A DNA stretch of 64,000 bases from Theobroma cacao (Eukaryota; Streptophyta; Magnoliopsida; Malvales; Malvaceae): positions 16,389,733-16,453,732 of the forward strand of contig NC_030858.1 in the NCBI RefSeq assembly GCF_000208745.1. The letters run 5' to 3'. The notes beneath the pieces were generated by a model. That model had not been told where the DNA came from. It saw only the letters and a program-made list of their open reading frames with translations, and did not search any database. The translations under genes were made by a program, and so were the position numbers. Below are positions 47,304 to 59,842 of the stretch, in pieces (the stretch's first letter is position 1; each line of letters begins with the position of its first letter).

Positions 47304-50300
47304 ACAAGGATTGAAATAGGCTAAAAAATTTATTAAACCAAAATACCTTTAATATTTTTCTAAATTACTATCCTATATACAATAAAACCTAATCAGTGCA
47401 TATAAAATCTTTTAATTTCCTTTTGGTTCCTGATCTTTCTCCTTCACCTAAACCTCCTCCACAATTGCCGTCGTCCTCCAAATCCGTCAGCCAACACTGC
47501 CAGAACCACCTTTTCTCTCTTCCTTTCGAGCTTTTTTACTATTTCCCACCGAAAGCATTAGATCCAAAGCTCCAATGGCAATATTTGATCGTGAAGAACA
47601 TCAGATCGATACTCCATTGCGCCAATACATCTCTGGTGGCCAACCAACACTAGAGAAAAGGAAAAGAAATACGAAAATAAAAGGAAATTAATATAAAAAA
47701 AACATATTAAAATTTTAATTATACATTCTTAATATTTTAAATAAATTATCAAAAAAATTAATATTTCAAATTAAAAAATTATATTGAATTTTTAATTATA
47801 AGCTATTAATATTTGAAATAAATTACCATAAAATACCCACAAAAATAATATAGGTTGGTTGTTTGACAGTAGAAATGTGCATCTCTATTTTATTTGAGAG
47901 GTTTATGCATTAATAAAAAAAACAGAAGAACAGAAAGAATGCGATCATATCAACACTAATGCATTAAATGTTCTTAAATTTCATAATTAAGTATATACAA
48001 TACTAGAATAAATGGCTTTTCAAAAAGTCCTCTTGTTGCACCATTTTCCTTAATTCATTGAATAAAAGTTAAGAAAGGGAATTCTAACATAGTTTAATGC
48101 TTTTTCGAGGAAGGATAATGACTAAAACTTTGTTTTCTATTTCAAAATCTAGTAGCATAGTCCTAAGCCTGGACCCGAAACTAATTGAACATTAGTGAAG
48201 GTGCATTTGATAAAACTTGAATTGTCTTGTAAACGTGATGTTTGTGATTCAACTTTTTGGGGGGAAAGTGGGCCTCCATGTCCCGTTTCATGTGAACTTG
48301 TAAAATATGCTTTGTTGAAAAATTATTGTTAAGATGTAAAACTAATCATTCGACTCTGAAAGATGTCAATTAATACATAAAGAAAACCCACCAAATAATT
48401 CATAAAAGGGATGCCTTTCTTCCAAGCAGAGAAACCCACAATTAATTCACTGCCTCTCCATCATGCCACTTTTACTCTTTCTCTCAAATATTATGTTCCA
48501 ATGATTTGGACACCCTGGCTCCCCACTTCAATCAATACCCCGATCTCTCTCTTTTAACTATATAATATATATGTGTATATAAAGGACCGACCCAATGCTC
48601 CATTTTGTTTAAAACAAAAGATTATTGTGCCCTCTCACAACCCAAGCTAATTTCCAACTTTTTCAGATTAAGCAATACCTCATTTGGAGCCTTTCTCTAA
48701 TCTTAAGCTATAGACGATATCTATGACTTTGACCGTCAAAGTTTCTGCCTCCTCGCTTATCCATGTTAGCTTCCATGCTGTTTAATATCCTCCCTTTTTT
48801 GACCAAATACTTTTGTTCCATTTTAGATGATTTTAAGGAGGCTGCTTGCCCTATTCCACTGCTACAAATGCAACCATGAGATTAGAATGGGAGCTTAATT
48901 AAATCCTAGGAAAAGGAATAAAGAAGAAAGGGAAAAAAATTACAGTAAAAAAGAAAATTTGACACCATACTTTGAAATTAACTTTAAGATTTGAACATGC
49001 TTTCCAATTACTTTCAACTGAAGAACTCTTCCTCTGGTAGTAAACTAGCTTTGAATTTACTTTTGGCTCCTTTTAATGCATTAAAACTAGGGAAAAATAG
49101 CTCTTTGAATCTAACTTTTATCTCCTGTTTAGATGCTATCCTTGGAAGGCACGCATCCCTTTTTTTTTTTCCCAATATATCAAAGCTCGATCTTCATTTG
49201 TTCCTTTTATCTTTTTCAATTTATTTGTTTTTGTTTGAAGCATTTACTCTTCTTTTCTTGTATAAAGTTGGAATTTTGATCCTCAAAGCAAAATTATAAA
49301 GTTTGCAATGATTTAATTTACAATCATTAAAATGAGTCCCACCATGCAAATAATCTTGGGTGACCTGATGTTTATGTGACGCTTGTCCCCTTATCATTTG
49401 AAAAGGGCAAGAACAATGTCCAATCTGAAAGTAATTCACATACTTTCTTTTTTTTTTAGTATACATGTAAAAGTCTTCATCATTTGTTCAAAATAAAAAG
49501 TTTTCATATATATGACCATCATGTCATTGTAGATTTGGAATGTAATTTGCTTGAGTTTATCAGTCCAATGTAAAAAGGTGATCACAAGATAAATATGAAA
49601 AAATCAAGAGAGAAGAGGATTACTTCAAGGATCTTTTTTACTGATTAAAAATATTAAAAAACCACTATTTAAATAAAAGATATATATACACCTATCATTG
49701 AATGTCAAATGTTACTAGTGAAATTCTACCTTAGTCTCTTATAGCTTGTTGAATAGGGATTGTGTGCTCCTTGTAATTAGTAATGAAATTCTACCTGATA
49801 ACTAGGACATCAAGTACACAACTGTTAATCCTCATCCAAATAAATTGCATTTCCCTTGGCAGTCAAAAAGACAAAAGAAACCCTCACTTAACTTCTAACC
49901 GTCTTGCACCAAGGGCATACCATTGATGTTGCCATGGGAAAGTTGTATCATCCTAACCCTAGCTGCCAACCTTTAATCTAATCATTACTCAAAGAAATTG
50001 AAGAAGAGAAAAATATTCCTTCTATTTTTGGCATTCCAAAGTACTAATTACATTTGCCATGATCAAATTTTATTCTATGACCTATTAATATTTATTTTGT
50101 TGTTTTTCATAAAAAATACATGCGTGCAAACACACATATATACATATTTTCCTTTTTCATTTTTAGGAGAATGATTGTAGAAAGTGTTTCAAAATAAAGT
50201 ATATTTTTCCTTTTTAGACATCTAATATTTCTACTTTTTTACATTAAAATTTTTTTTATAATTTTTTTGCTTTTTCATATTAAAAAGTATTAAGCATCTA

Positions 50301-51018
50301 TTTTATAAAATTTTAGCAAACTTTAAAATACATTACAATTAAAATTTTTGTCTTTTATCTTTCATAAAAGTTAAAGAGGGATAAACATTTGAGAAAAGAA
50401 TGAATGCTGGTCATTAAAGGAGGAGATAAAATAATTGCAGCGATTCAGTGTAAGGTTTCTCAAAGATGACCTTTTGTACATTAACAAGGAATAATTACAG
50501 CTCTGAAAAAGGAAAGGTGATAGTAGTAAAAGAAAAAAGGAATTCTTGTTGGATAACTTTTAGTGAAGAAATAAAATGAGAAAGTAGTCAAAAAGCTATG
50601 CAGTGAAAGTCCATAATGAACCTCTCTCAAACTCAAAATAAAAATGTTTTTTGGTCTGCAATTGCATTGCAAAGATGGACAAACCAAAACCCAAAATCCT
50701 GAAGGAGTCTTGCGTAAACAAAATGTGAACATATGCAATTCTTGTCCACTAACACAAACACAGTTGATTTCTGTTTTACTTGCTTTATTTGGGGTACCAA
50801 AAAGCCTTTTCAAGTGGGTTGTTGGAAATGGATGGGGATTAAGACAAAAGCTTATGAAGTTTTGCAGGTTTGCAGAGCGAGGAAAGACTAAAGAGTTAAA
50901 AGAGCTGAAAAAGAGCCAATAATGCTATGTAGGATAGCAGACAGAGGGTTGCTTTTTGGGTACTTGGGGAATAAAATGCTGTCTCTCTACGAGGATTGGC
51001 GTGAAGAGAGAGACTCCT

Positions 51019-51043
51019 TCTCTCTCTCTCTCTCTCTCTCTCT
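51019..51043. repeat. (TC)12 microsatellite
   Basis: A 25-bp pure TC run about 1.3 kb upstream of the SMXL start codon. Pyrimidine/GAGA-type runs are frequent near plant promoters, but no role can be inferred here. Confidence 0.95.
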
Positions 51044-51945
51044 AGGATAAACACTTTAAATGTACATACTACGTACTCATTTCCTTATTATAATTTCTAT
51101 AAATATATATAATATAACACTACAACAAACAAATGATAAACATGATAAAGGAAAAAGAAAAGAAAACTACAACTTTCCTTTTCACCTCCTCATCACACTC
51201 TGGCTTCTTTCCACCTTTTCTCTTTAGTACTTTTTTTGAATTTCTGCTGGCTTTGTCTGTCCATTCAAAGGTTGATGTGGGAAAAGGAGGGAACTTCTCT
51301 CAGCCTCAGTTAAATTTGAAATGCGGGTCTCTTGGGGACCCTTTTTTCTGTGTACCTCTCTCTCTTCCTTTATTTTTGCTGTTGGGTTTTTCCTTTTCTT
51401 TTCTAACTTTATATATATATAACCAATTTGCATTAGTGAAATTTTTTTATACCACTACACTACCAGTATATAGGAAACCATGCTAGTCCTATTATTTTAG
51501 GTATGGGTGTAAGTTTGTTCTAGAATATTATATTACAAGTGCAACACAGTGAATAAAAAAGGAACAAGGTTAGATTGAGATCTTTTGCAGCTTTTCATCA
51601 TCTTGGGAGAAAATTTATCTGATAACTGCACCATGCCACGAAAATTTTACTATATGCATAGATATTTGCAAGTCCCAACAAGTGAATATTATTATTAAAA
51701 GACAACTTTTTTGTTTTAATAACAAAATCATACTTAGTAGTAATTAATTATCAGCAGAACAAAAAATCTAGTGACATCTCAGAGTGGCCTTTAGAAACAT
51801 TGGGTGATAAAAAGAGGGTGCAGTGTAACTGTAATCTCGAGAGAGAGAAAGCAAGGAAGTGGAAATGAAAAGCTAAAAAAGCTGTCCTCGATTCAAAAAG
51901 GAAAAAATAATAGTAAAAAGCAAAAGAAAATGAATGACAAGGGAG

Positions 51946-51951
51946 TATAAA
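51946..51951 (+). promoter_or_regulatory. candidate TATA box of the SMXL gene
   Basis: TATAAA lies in GGGAGTATAAAGAAGG about 350 bp before the start codon. A start site near 51975-51985 would give a leader of about 320 nt that contains no upstream ATG. The assignment rests on position and motif only. Confidence 0.5.
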
Positions 51952-52302
51952 GAAGGAGGTTCGGCCTGCTGTCTTCTTTCTAAAACTCTACTAAGCACTT
52001 TCTTATCTCTTCTTCAATAATTTCAGTCTCAGTCTATTTTCCTTTCGGGTGGTGTGATTTCATTTCAAGTCATCTAAGTTCACAATTGCTGTGTTTTCTT
52101 TCAGCTGGGAAGAGGAAGGGCAACTTCTTTTTTTCACTTCTCAAAGTTGTTACGGTACAAAGAGAAACGAAGCGGGGTGGGGTGGTGCTAAGGTTGGAGA
52201 GATAAGCATAAGAAAGAAAGTAGAGAGGAGAAGAATTTTGGCCCCAAAAGATCGGAGACTTTCACAAAGGGGGTGGTGTGGGGGGTGGGTTTTGGCCAAG
52301 TG

Positions 52303-52323
52303 ATGCGCTCAGGAGCCTGTGCG

Positions 52324-52358
<35 letters not shown>

Positions 52359-55300
52359 ATTGAAGCACTCTCTCAGCCTGGCAAGGAGGAGAGGCCATGC
52401 TCAGGTCACTCCCCTCCACGTGGCTGCCACTTTGCTAAGCTCAAGGGCTAGCCTTTTGAGAAGGGCTTGTCTCAAGTCTCAGCCTCACCCGACTCCGCAT
52501 CCTCTTCAGTGTAGAGCTCTCGAGCTTTGCTTTAACGTGGCTCTCAACAGACTACCCACAACGCCTGGTCCTCTCCTTCATGGCCAACCCTCCCTCTCAA
52601 ACGCTCTGATTGCAGCACTCAAAAGAGCACAAGCCCACCAGAGAAGGGGCTGCGTTGAGCAACAGCAGCAACAGCCTCTCTTGACTGTAAAAGTGGAGCT
52701 GGAACAGCTCGTCATATCCATACTCGATGACCCTAGCGTTAGTAGGGTTATGAGGGAAGCTGGCTTCTCCAGCACTGCTGTCAGGAACAACATCGAGGAC
52801 TCCTCAGCTTCATCTGTCTTCCAGTGTTATAGCACTTCGGGTGGGGTCTTTTCTTCACCTTGTTCTCCTTCTCCTACTGACTCTCAGAGAGAACTCGTCA
52901 ACCCTAGCACTTTCTGGCAAACCCATCTCTTGACCTACTCTTCCGAGCAGAACCCATTTTTCTTTTCGCCTCAAAAGAAAGTCCCAAGCAACTATGTCAC
53001 AGATTCAGCGTCTGTGAAGGAAGATATCAAGCTGGTTTTTGAGGTTTTTCTGAGGAAAAAAAGAAAGAACACTGTGATAGTTGGTGACTGTGTGTCCACA
53101 ACTGAAGGCCTTGTTTCGGAGCTGACGGAGAGGATAGAGAGAGGAGATGTTCCTGAGGAAATGAAACACGTCCATTTTGTCAAGTTTTACTTCGCGCCTG
53201 TGTCTTTGAGATTCATGAAAAGAGAAGATGTTGAAAAGCATCTGGCGGACCTGAGGAGGAAAGTGGATTGCGTTGCATCTGGGGGAGAGGGTGCCATTAT
53301 CTATGCAGGAGACTTAACATGGACTGCGGAAGAAAATCTGAATGGAGAAATCCCTGGTTACAGAGCAGTTGATCATCTAGTAACTGAAATAGGAAGACTG
53401 CTCTCTGACTATAACTTCTCAAACACAAAGGTGTGGTTAGTAGCCACTGCGAGTTATCAAACATACCTGAGATGCCATATGAGGCAACCTCCTCTGGAGG
53501 CTCAATGGGCACTTCAAGCCGTTTCTGTTCCCTCAGAAGGGCTTGGTTTGAGCCTCCATGCTTCCAGGTTTGCTCTTTTCCCTCATTTTAAATTTTTCTA
53601 CTTGTATGTTTATTATGTTATTATATATGTTCATGAATCCACCATTAATGTGGCTGTTCCTTGGAGCTTTGTTTTCGTACACGAGAATATTTAATTATGG
53701 TTATGGAGTATATATGTAGTTACCTACTTGCATTTACTATATCTTGGTGCAAAATTTACAGCAGGTTAATTTTGATATTGTGATTTTGCAGTGTCCATGA
53801 TTCAAGGATGCCCTTTGCTCAGAACCCATCTCAAGTGCTTGAATCGAAGCCATTTGCTAACAAGGAAGAGCATGACAAGCTCAGTTGCTGTGCCGAATGC
53901 ACTACAAATTATGAGAAAGATGTACAGCTGTTTAAGTCTGGCCAGCAAAAGCTCTTGCCTCCTTGGCTGCAACCTCATGGTAGTAACAATGCCTACCAAA
54001 AGGTACCAAAATTTGAAAATAATTTTGAAACAATATCATTCCTTCATTTATCTTTTTCTCTTAAATTTTCAACTTAGAAGTTTATTTAAATTTGCAGGAT
54101 GAATTGCTTGAATTGAGGAGAAAATGGAACAGACTATGCCACAGCTTACACCAAGGCAGGCATAATCAGAACCATTTGAGATCCACCTTGTATAACAATC
54201 AAAGCCATACTGGAAAAAGCCATCCTTATGCTTCATCATACCCTTGGTGGCCTTGTCAAAGTAGCATGTTCCCCGATTCGACTTCAATCTATTTCTCTGA
54301 TTCTGGTTCGAAGCTGAACCACAGCCCCAATTCGGTGCCTAAATTCAGACGGCAAAACTCGTGTACCATTGAGTTCAATTTCGGTAATGGTACACACAAG
54401 CACGAATCAGGTGAACCAAACTTGGATTCACTTAAGAACAGTGAGGATAAAGAGGTAAAGATCACCCTTGCTCTTGGTAATTCTTTGTTTTCAAACTCAG
54501 GGAAACCAGCAAAAGAGACAAGTGAAGTGTGTAAGTTGTTGCAAGCTAATGTCCCTTGGCAATCTGAGACCATTCCTTCAATAGCTGAAACCTTGATAGA
54601 TTCCAAATCCACCAAAAAGGAGACTTGGTTGCTGATTCAGGGGAATGATGTGATTGGAAAAAGAAGATTGGCACGTGCAATTGCAGAATCTGTTTTGGGG
54701 TCACCTGATTTTCTCTTGCACATGAACATGAGAAATAATGAGGTGACCTCATGTTCTGAGACGCTCGTAAGAGCATTGAGGAACAATGACAGGCTTGTAG
54801 TTTTGGTGGAAAATGTTGATTTGGCTGATACCCAGTTCCTAAAGCTCCTTGCTGATGGATTTGAAGCCGGGTTATTTGGAGAATCAAGAGAACGGGAGGG
54901 AGGTAGTAACCAAGCAATATTTATTTTAACCAAGTCCATTTCCTCAAGCTATGAAGATGGGAAAAGGAATCAGGATTCCGTACTGGAGATGAAGCTTAAT
55001 GTCAACGAAAAAAGTAGCAGTTTTGGGTCACCAAACTCTGAAAACAAGAGAAAAGCCGAGTGGGATGTTTCAAACAAGATCAAAACGCCAAGAATCGACG
55101 AGGAAGATCCATCTTCTACTGGTGGTGAGAATGGTAGCATCAAGAAAGAGTTATCAAGGCAGTCTAGTTTGAACACTCTTGATCTGAACATGAAAGCTGA
55201 TGAGGATGATGAAAGTGGGGATAAACCTGGAGAGTTTAGTCCCATTTCAAGTGACTTAACTAGGGAGACCACAGCTGATCCTCATATTCCAATCGGGTTC

Positions 55301-55672
55301 CTTAAATTGATCCAGAACCGTTATGTTTTCAACCAAAATGCAACTCAGGAGAAGGAGATGAAAGAGTTTTTTGTGTCCAAGATGAAGGGATCCCTGAAGG
55401 AAACGTTCGGGGGTCAAAATGTGATTAGTTTTAGCGTTGAAAAGAGGGTGTTGGAGGGGATTTTATTTGGCTCAAGTTATTTTCTCAACAGCCTTTTTGA
55501 GAAGTGGCTAAAAGACATTTTTCAAACAGGCTTGCAAACTGTTAAAATTGGCGGGAAAGAGGGTATAGGTGAAATTAGACTAAGTTATGGGGGTATAGGT
55601 GAAAAAGCAATGGAAAATGGGTACATGGGGACTTGCCTCCCCAAGAAAATCCAAGTTTCTTTCATGGGCTAA
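52303..55672 (+). CDS. SMAX1-LIKE protein, SMXL4/SMXL5 clade (1016 aa, three exons)
   Basis: Exons are 52303-53567, 53792-54002 and 54098-55672. Introns of 224 and 95 bp have GT-AG ends and preserve the frame. The start is the first ATG of the leader and gives the family N-terminus '[20 protein letters not shown]'. Domains: double Clp-N (about 1-170, '[15 protein letters not shown]'); a first AAA+-like domain from about 239 with a degenerate nucleotide site (V258-C263, no GKT); a second with a Walker A-like GNDVIGK (674-680) and Walker B-like VVLVENVD (726-733); a basic KRK (809-811), possible nuclear signal; and an EAR motif LDLNM (853-857). The RGKT degron expected between the second Walker A and B is absent. 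Family knowledge: SMXL3/4/5 are nuclear co-repressors that recruit TOPLESS, escape MAX2-dependent degradation, and promote phloem formation in Arabidopsis. The length equals the family norm and no frame damage is seen. SMXL4 and SMXL5 cannot be separated by eye. Confidence 0.95.
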
Positions 55673-55975
55673 AATTGGGGTTTCTTCTGTAAAATTCCTG
55701 ACAATACGAAAAATGACCACAATGTCCTTCGTGTAACTGCTCACTTTCATAGGAAGTGTTTTTGTGTTTCCATGCTCAAATTAATTTTCAGTGCCCTTTA
55801 TCACATTCATCATTTTGTCATTCTATTCCTTTCTACCTTCTGTTCTCTTCCCTACACTCCTTTAATCTAGGATTGTTTTCACATCAAACTTTAACTGTTC
55901 CCCTCTCAAGCACCTAAATTCTCTTTCTCCTTTTCTCGCTCTTTCTGGTTATGGATATCATCAAACATACTGAAG

Positions 55976-55981
55976 AATAAA
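55976..55981 (+). terminator. candidate poly(A) signal of the SMXL gene
   Basis: AATAAA lies about 300 bp after the stop codon, in sequence with T-rich stretches upstream. Plant poly(A) signals are loose, so the true cleavage site may be elsewhere. Confidence 0.45.
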
Positions 55982-56040
55982 AGGTGAACCTAGGATCTTA
56001 ATATACTGAACCCTGAGGCTAAAGGCCAGTGGTGAAGCCT

Positions 56041-56174
56041 ATTCTCGCTCGTCCTTGTAGCATTCAACTCTCTCAAGTCTCAAGCAATATCCCTTATGTT
56101 TTGGCTCATTCTCGCTCGTCCTTGTAGCATTCAACTCTCTCAAGTCTCAAGCAATATCCCTTATGTTTTGGCTC
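56041..56174. repeat. perfect 67-bp tandem duplication
   Basis: Units 56041-56107 and 56108-56174 are identical, both starting ATTCTCGCTCGTCC and ending TTTTGGCTC. It is located just past the SMXL 3' end. Perfect identity implies a very recent event or an assembly error. Confidence 0.95.
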
Positions 56175-57540
56175 TTCTGCCCCTTGCTGCTAATTAGGCC
56201 ACCAAAAGCAGATAGCAAGCTTGGCATAATTAATGTACTAAATAACATAATCATGCATTAGAACCATTGAATTTGAACATCAATTAATGATTACACCTTG
56301 CTATTTTTTATTCCATAGCCCTGTCCTTTTAGTGAAGAGAAGAAAACAAATGCTCTTATTGTCTAAGCAATGATGAATGCTTTGACACATTGAGACCAAA
56401 TAGCAACCCTCCCAACAATTATTGATACAAGCTGTTTAAATTAACAACATGATAACTTGTAAAGTTGAAGAGAGATTTTTAGTATAGGGCCGGGGGTGGA
56501 GACTTTTTGTGCAGAAAATATTATCTCGTTTGAGTGTTATTAATCGATCATCATCTGCTCTCTTTTGACTGTAATCAATGGCCATTCTCATCATAACTAG
56601 GCCAAAAAGAGTAACCCAAATCATAATAACATTTCATTGGAGTCCAACACAGACAAAAAACAATTACATCTTCTCCTCCACTACAAGCCAATCCCATTTG
56701 AAAATTTATTTCCTTACTCTCAACCCTGCACCATTATTTTGACTTGAAAACTATTTGCATCAAACGGCGGAGGTGGGGCCTGTCTTCCTATCATACTTAC
56801 AAAAAGCAATTATTCCATCTTTTCTCAGCCCCATTAATTAATTCAGATGGTAATAAATAAAAATTAATTTTTTAGCACTACTTTAGAAAAAGCTCTCTAG
56901 TGTCCTAGTGCGTTTAGAAAAAGCTTTGATCTATGATAGGCCAATGATGGGTGTTCTATCCTCGTGGATCCATCGGTGGAGTATTTTAATAAAAGAAATA
57001 GAAAACGCTTTCATTTATGACAAGTCTTTAAGATTTTAAACAATCTACGTTTGTAAGTTTGCTAATTTGCAAGTCTTTTTTACTTACAACAAAATAAATA
57101 AACATTATGCTTCGTTACATTCGAAAAGCTTCTGTATTTTTTTTTTGTAAATAGTTTATTTACCTCTAGCTTCTTGTCATCCAATTCCAAAGAAAATCTC
57201 CTTTTTAATAGTTGTTTATAGAGTACTTATTTTTCCATTAATTTTTTGTTTAAAATTTCGTTCAAGAATTTTAACTAATAGGATGAAAAAGACGTCAATT
57301 TTGGTAGAGGTTCCTACCTTTTAACTTGTGCTACTTAGGTTGCTGGGCTTACTGTATCTTATGGGCCAGCGTGCAATACCGCCTCTTTGCATCGGTTGCT
57401 TCTTATCACTGAGAGGATTCATATTGTCTTCAGAGAGCTACCTATATACTTATTTTGTGCCTCAATTTCTCATTGTGACAGCTCAACGACAGTAAAATGA
57501 TCCTTTAATCCTTTCTTGAGATACTATTATTTAACATTTT
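56175..57540. other. intergenic sequence, no supported gene
   Basis: AT-rich sequence between the SMXL gene and the copia remnant. The only ORFs are about 60 codons long with no recognisable family. No RNA gene or repeat array was seen. Confidence 0.55.
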
Positions 57541-57544
57541 TCAA

Positions 57545-58915
57545 CTATTTGAGACAATACATCATGAAACATTGCTGCAAAATTTGTCCAACACTACTCA
57601 AATCGATGGCTTGGATCGTCCTGATGCAAACTCTAAGAGAAGGAAGAAAAGAATTGCTTTCACTCCTTTGATGTTTCTCACATGTTATACTCGAGTTATG
57701 ATGGATGAAGATAACGTTGAGGTGAAGAAATAGGAGAAGGATCACAACCACTTTAGACATTTTTTACCCAATTGTTTTTCTAACACTTTGTATGATCATT
57801 ATTTCCAAACTTAGTCTCCAGCAAAGAAAATTTGAAAGGCCCTGCAACAAAAATATGACAGTACTAGAGAAGTTGCACACAAAAAAAATTTCATGAAAAC
57901 GAATTTCCTTTTAGAATTAGAAATGATGGGGGTCTTGAACTTGAACCAACAGTTATGGGTGAACATGAAACTATTAACTATAAATAACCTACAAACTTTA
58001 AAGCAATTTACTTCTAAACCCAAAAAGAGGATGAATTTGTGAGTCAACCTATTAGAAGTAAAAGAGGAAGAATAGTGAAACACTTTGGTATCGACGATCA
58101 CGTGTTCAATGTTCAAAATGATCGATGAGGTCTTATCCTCTCGTGATTCAAACCTTTTATAACGAGTCATCAAAAATGAGATGGATTTTTTAAACAAACA
58201 AAACTTAGAAATTAGTCAAGTTACCATCGGATTGTAGTGCTATAGAGTGTAAATGGGTACTCAAGTTAAAGCGTGATAGCTCAATTGATATTATATAAAG
58301 CAAGGCTTGTAGTTAAAGGTTTTATGTAAAAGGAAGACATTGATTTCTTTGATAAATTTTCTCTCTTGAGCAAGATAATATCAACAAGAGTTTTGGTTGC
58401 AGTTGTTGCCATCCATGACTTGATAATTTATCAAGCGGATGTAAAAACAATTTCCTAAACAGAGAATTGGAAGAAGAAATTTATCTAGAACGATATGAGA
58501 ATTTTCTTATACCAAGTTAATTTGACACATTTAATTTATAATAGTTTTAAAACCAATGAAAGTGATAACTGCATATATTATAAATTGGATTGTGATTCAC
58601 GTGTCATAATTTGTTTTTATGTTGACTATCTCTAAATTTTGGTTACAAATCTTGAGATTATAAAGGCTACCAAAATGCTACTTACTGATATTTTGACATG
58701 AGATTTAGGGGAAACGAATGTTATTCTTGACATGAGGATCATATGCTTATGGTATTTTTCTAAACCAATCTCATTATATTGAAAAAGTTTTGAAAAAATA
58801 CAAGTTTTTTTTATTGCAAACCCTTGTGCTCTCTTTTTGATCCAAATATACATTTGTTGTTCACGAAAAATGATCAATATATGTGTAATCAAATGGAATA
58901 TGTTAGTGTAGATAG
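57545..58915 (+). pseudogene. copia deletion derivative: gag fused to reverse-transcriptase remnant
   Basis: A gag (UBN2-like) part is readable at 57600-57870 ('FLPNCFSNTLYDHYF', 'KALQQKYDS') with TGG-to-TGA and other stops. After a short linker the frame is already in the reverse transcriptase: 'AIECKWVLKLKRDSS' (58240), 'FMQKEDIDFFDKFS', 'RVLVAVVAIHDLIIYQADVK' (58390-58450), 'ELEEEIYLE', and the catalytic box Y-V-D-Y at 58618-58629, where the second Asp is Tyr. Zinc knuckle, protease and integrase are missing, so an internal deletion of about 2.5 kb occurred. It is dead. The lineage is not assignable by eye. Confidence 0.75.
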
Positions 58916-59840
58916 TTGATTTTGGCTTCTAACTTATCATTTCTTTAAGAGTTGTTTTAGAGCATAATGCTATACAAAGAATAATGAGGACAACTAGAAT
59001 AAGTGGAACAATTCACATAGAAGAGCTAGAAAAAGAGGAATAATACTTCACGTAGAACAATTAGAGGAAGTAGAACAACTACTTCATGCGAATAGCAATG
59101 AAAGTAACTAGGAATAAGTCACAAGGTTCATTGATTACTTTCACCTTTGGATGTTTTGGAGTTTAGCTTGGTGGTTTAGATATGGAAGTAGTTAAAAGGT
59201 CTTTTTCTTAACTTTTTCCAAAAGTACAAGTGTTGCTCCATCTCACTCTTACTTTGTTCGCTTGTATCTTTTCACATACACCTTTTTCTTTTACCTTGTT
59301 CTCTTACAGCTTTTCACATATACATTTTCTCTTTACCTTTTTACTCAAGAATAAGTCTTATTATATTATTAATAGCTATAAAACCCACTACTTCAATAGT
59401 CACATAATGAGTTTCTAACCGTTACATATTATATGCAATAAAATCACTCCTTTAATATCTAAATAATGGGTTTCAGTAATGGTTGCCCATTATGTGCAAG
59501 CTCTTCTCAATAATGTTATTTATTATATACATTAAAACCTATTCTTGAGTAATTGTCTTTTCTAACATTATATATAGAGCCTTCACAATTTATTTTGGAG
59601 GAGACTTTTCAAAGTTGGTACAACACATTTTCACTCAGAGCTTCTTACTCTATTTCTCTTCCATCTGCCACAACACTTAGTACTTTAAAGGTTACTCCAA
59701 TCTTTCTCTCCATTGCTTCTGGTACATACTTTTCCTTATTTGCAACACTTCCTCTTTCATTCTCAAGAGTTTCTTTTTACATTTTGATGGCTCCACTAAG
59801 GAAGAGTGATTGCACTAGGTAAAATGTTACTAGCTAAACT
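58916..59840 (+). mobile_element. non-coding LTR/leader-like sequence before a gypsy gag
   Basis: The sequence contains a TATATATAGAG box near 59570 and a pyrimidine-rich leader, and it leads into the gag remnant starting at about 59843. It may be an LTR plus leader of that gypsy element, but no second copy is in the window to confirm the limits, and no primer-binding site was recognised. Confidence 0.35.
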
Positions 59841-59842
59841 TT

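Larger units (their letters stand above)
45001..51900. other. AT-rich gene-flanking region without a supported gene
   Basis: This is about 7 kb upstream of the SMXL gene with poly-T and poly-A tracts, short imperfect repeats (45385-45510; 47708-47836) and one perfect inverted repeat near 47.28 kb. Several 60-110-codon ORFs occur on both strands, but none has family resemblance, codon bias or splice context. Distal regulatory elements of the SMXL gene may be here but cannot be identified by eye. Confidence 0.6.

Noticed and set aside
47396..47653. An 85-codon proline/serine-rich ORF
   Set aside because: It starts well but has no similarity I recognise, and the surrounding sequence looks like AT-rich intergenic or MITE-like DNA.
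50481..50922. Two overlapping ORFs of about 90-110 codons upstream of the SMXL gene
   Set aside because: Opposite strands over the same low-complexity sequence, no family match, no TATA or splice context.
51133..51486. A 117-codon ORF rich in Phe/Ser/Leu
   Set aside because: It arises from a pyrimidine-rich promoter-proximal stretch and has no recognisable domain.
52273..53694. The 473-codon open frame covering SMXL exon 1 as a stand-alone protein
   Set aside because: Its first ten codons start at a GTG, not ATG, and its last part reads through intron 1. The GT donor at 53568 and AG acceptor at 53791 restore the family sequence.
52578..55272. Minus-strand ORFs of 60-120 codons opposite the SMXL exons
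   Set aside because: They are shadows of the coding strand: no family resemblance, no splice context, and all inside conserved SMXL exons.
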